DNA of 6,486 nt from Clostridiales bacterium (GTDB lineage Bacteria; Bacillota; Clostridia; Oscillospirales; CAG-272), in NCBI GenBank assembly GCA_016280525.1, contig JAEEGW010000222.1, positions 1 through 6,486 of the forward strand, given 5' to 3'. Position 1 is the stretch's first letter. The number at the start of each line of letters is the position of its first letter. The notes under the pieces are model-generated. The model made no database searches. It was not told where the DNA came from and saw only the letters and a list, made by a program, of their open reading frames with translations. Positions 5,237 to 6,486 of the stretch are shown here, in pieces. The position numbers and the translations under genes were made by a program.

Positions 5237-6406
5237 ATGAAAAAAATAATATGCATTCTTCTGCTTTTATCAATCTTCACCACAGCTCTGATATCCTGCA
5301 AAGGCGTAACGGTTATTGAAGATCAAACCGAAACAGAGACCGAAACGGAAGCTGTTACTTCAGAAATAACGGAGAAATCAACAGCGGATACGAACGTTGA
5401 GACTGAACCCGTTGACGACGGTATAGATCACAGCTTCGACTGGCAGTATGATTATGATTTTGATTATGATAACGGAAGCGTACCGGGAGATTATATTTTC
5501 AACGACGCGATGGCAAGCGGATATACTATGCTGCTGAAAAGAAACGTACACACCGGAGAATGCACCACCGTATGCACCGATCCGTTTTGTGAGCATAACA
5601 GCGCCGCATGCCCGTTTTATAATACGTACTTTGTCATGGGTATAGGAAACACCATGTACGGAATAATGCACGACGACAATAATGCGAAGAATATTCTTTA
5701 TTCTTACAACGTTGAAACGGAGAAAAAGGAAATCATATACGAGACGTCGGCTTCATTGACCGGCTATCTTCAATACAAATACTATATTTACTATCGCGAT
5801 TCGGTCAAGGGGATCATGAGGCTGGATACAGAGACCAACGAGACCGTAAGTATAAAATCTCAATTAGGAAGCACGCTGCATTCGGCGTCCTGGGGTTTGC
5901 TGATGTGGGTCAGGAAAAATGATGACGCTTCGCTGGTTTTTACGGCCACCGATCTTATGGGTGATGATCCGAGACCGTATAATCCGTATATCTACGAGGG
6001 AAAGCTGCACGGTATAAGCAGAACTGAAGGAAGTACGTATTCATCTGTCGTTGAGCTTACAAGAGCCGGTGAGATAGAAAAGGTATTGTTGGAAAAAACA
6101 TATGATTCCATTATTGTAGGCGACAGTATGTTGTATTACGGCGTTACCGATGAAGGACCGTATAAGCACGATATCTATATCGCTCCCATCGAAACGTTTG
6201 AAGCGAGGTTTCTTTGTCATATAGAAGAAGCAGAACCTAAGAGCATCGGCTTTTCAACTAATAATTTATTGCTGAGCGGCGACTGGATGGCGTTTGTTAC
6301 CAAACCGAACTATCCGTTGACTGAAGATAAAATAGGCATTTTCAGCGATATGATCTTAGTTAATATGAAAACAGGAGAATATCACATTTCAAGGTATATT
6401 GAGTAA
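5237..6406 (+). CDS. Lipoprotein with Cys/His-motif ectodomain, copy 2
   Basis: Predicted lipoprotein (389 aa), paralogue of the preceding gene and of the membrane protein's ectodomain; function unknown. Signal peptide MKKIICILLLLSIFTTALIS with lipobox LISC, lipidated at C21. The linker carries a TETETETE run (31-38). The domain shows FDWQYDYDFDYDNGSVPGDY (67-86), which is closer to the membrane protein's version than to copy 1, then C109-x3-C113-x4-C118-x-H120-x4-C125-PFY, FTATDLMGDDPRPYN and the same last 19 residues as copy 1. Compared with both relatives it lacks about 15 residues between the (M/L)xYxG strand (298-302) and DIYIAP (312-317); the missing part is the THWxDP..NG segment. It is separated from copy 1 by 76 bases holding the hairpin array, with no promoter or terminator seen, so it is probably co-transcribed. 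Confidence 0.9.
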   Translation: MKKIICILLLLSIFTTALISCKGVTVIEDQTETETETEAVTSEITEKSTADTNVETEPVDDGIDHSFDWQYDYDFDYDNGSVPGDYIFNDAMASGYTMLLKRNVHTGECTTVCTDPFCEHNSAACPFYNTYFVMGIGNTMYGIMHDDNNAKNILYSYNVETEKKEIIYETSASLTGYLQYKYYIYYRDSVKGIMRLDTETNETVSIKSQLGSTLHSASWGLLMWVRKNDDASLVFTATDLMGDDPRPYNPYIYEGKLHGISRTEGSTYSSVVELTRAGEIEKVLLEKTYDSIIVGDSMLYYGVTDEGPYKHDIYIAPIETFEARFLCHIEEAEPKSIGFSTNNLLLSGDWMAFVTKPNYPLTEDKIGIFSDMILVNMKTGEYHISRYIE

Positions 6407-6435
6407 TAATGACGCGACAGCGTCAATTCACGGCG
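6346..6435 (+). repeat. 90-bp perfect direct repeat, copy 2
   Basis: Identical to 5100-5189. It includes the last 19 codons and stop of the second lipoprotein gene and the start of the following intergenic array. The first difference downstream is G5190 versus A6436. Confidence 0.95.
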
Positions 6436-6486
6436 AAGCCAATTCACGTCGGAGCCAATTCACGCGCGAAGCGCAATTCATTTGTA
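6407..6486. repeat. Mini-hairpin array, copy 2, running to window edge
   Basis: Same order of units as the array at 5161-5224, but with one extra 16-base unit carrying GTCGGAGCC (6448-6456), whose stem is imperfect. It ends in ATTTGTA at the window edge. In copy 1 this sequence continues directly into AACGGAG and the ATG of the next lipoprotein. The 16-base length difference is not a multiple of three, so the array is not coding. Confidence 0.8.

Noticed and set aside
5161..6486. CRISPR-like or insertion-sequence interpretation of the repeats
   Set aside because: There are only two copies about 1.25 kb apart, flanking a gene that is homologous to its neighbour. No spacers, transposase or terminal inverted repeats are present.

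Overview
The window looks like chromosomal DNA from a gut-type member of the Clostridia (Firmicutes). The evidence is a Bacillus/Clostridium-style threonyl-tRNA synthetase carrying MNCPHHMM at the zinc cysteine, strong AGGAGG ribosome binding sites, an ECF-type sigma factor of the clostridial 'CVNDAYLAAWNSIPP' kind, and small hairpin repeats between genes (GCGCGAAGCGC and AATTCA units). Composition is mixed. The synthetase and sigma genes are GC-richer, and the two distal lipoprotein genes are visibly AT-richer. All supported genes are on the + strand.

Bases 1-1599 are the 3' part of thrS, which starts upstream of the window; a strong intrinsic terminator follows at 1609-1636. Bases 1600-2078 contain no supported protein gene but are rich in signals. 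In order they hold the thrS terminator, a G/C-rich intergenic repeat, an AT-rich stretch able to fold that ends in a second intrinsic terminator (1773-1806), and a near-consensus sigma-A promoter (TTGACA, 17 bp, TATGAT; 1855-1883). That promoter would transcribe an RNA of about 118 nt whose ends pair with each other and which stops at its own terminator (1890-2007). Next come a 15-bp palindrome and the sigma factor's ribosome binding site. The RNA is either a free-standing small RNA or an attenuating leader; I could not place it in a known family.

Bases 2079-6406 form a compact cluster: an ECF-like sigma factor (187 aa), a single-pass membrane protein that is the likely anti-sigma factor (441 aa; GTGA overlap with the sigma gene), a lipoprotein (399 aa; ATGA overlap), and after 76 bp a second lipoprotein (389 aa). 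The membrane protein and both lipoproteins share one homologous extracytoplasmic domain of about 330-340 residues. In each it begins near a (H/S)FDWQY motif, carries an extracellular C-x3-C-x4-C-x-H-x4-C motif, has several blade-like D-x-x-T-G-E turns, and ends in NMKTGEYHISRY-(T/I)-E. The layout therefore puts the same ectodomain once on a probable anti-sigma transmembrane stem and twice on lipid anchors.

The last 19 codons of the first lipoprotein plus the following intergenic DNA recur as a perfect 90-bp repeat at the end of the second lipoprotein gene. The window stops inside the second intergenic copy, at the point where the first copy leads into the next gene's ribosome binding site. 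A further paralogue just beyond the right edge is therefore likely. My main candidate for something not well described is this set: a possible RNA leader, an ECF sigma factor, a membrane anti-sigma candidate, and a tandem family of lipoproteins carrying the same ectodomain.
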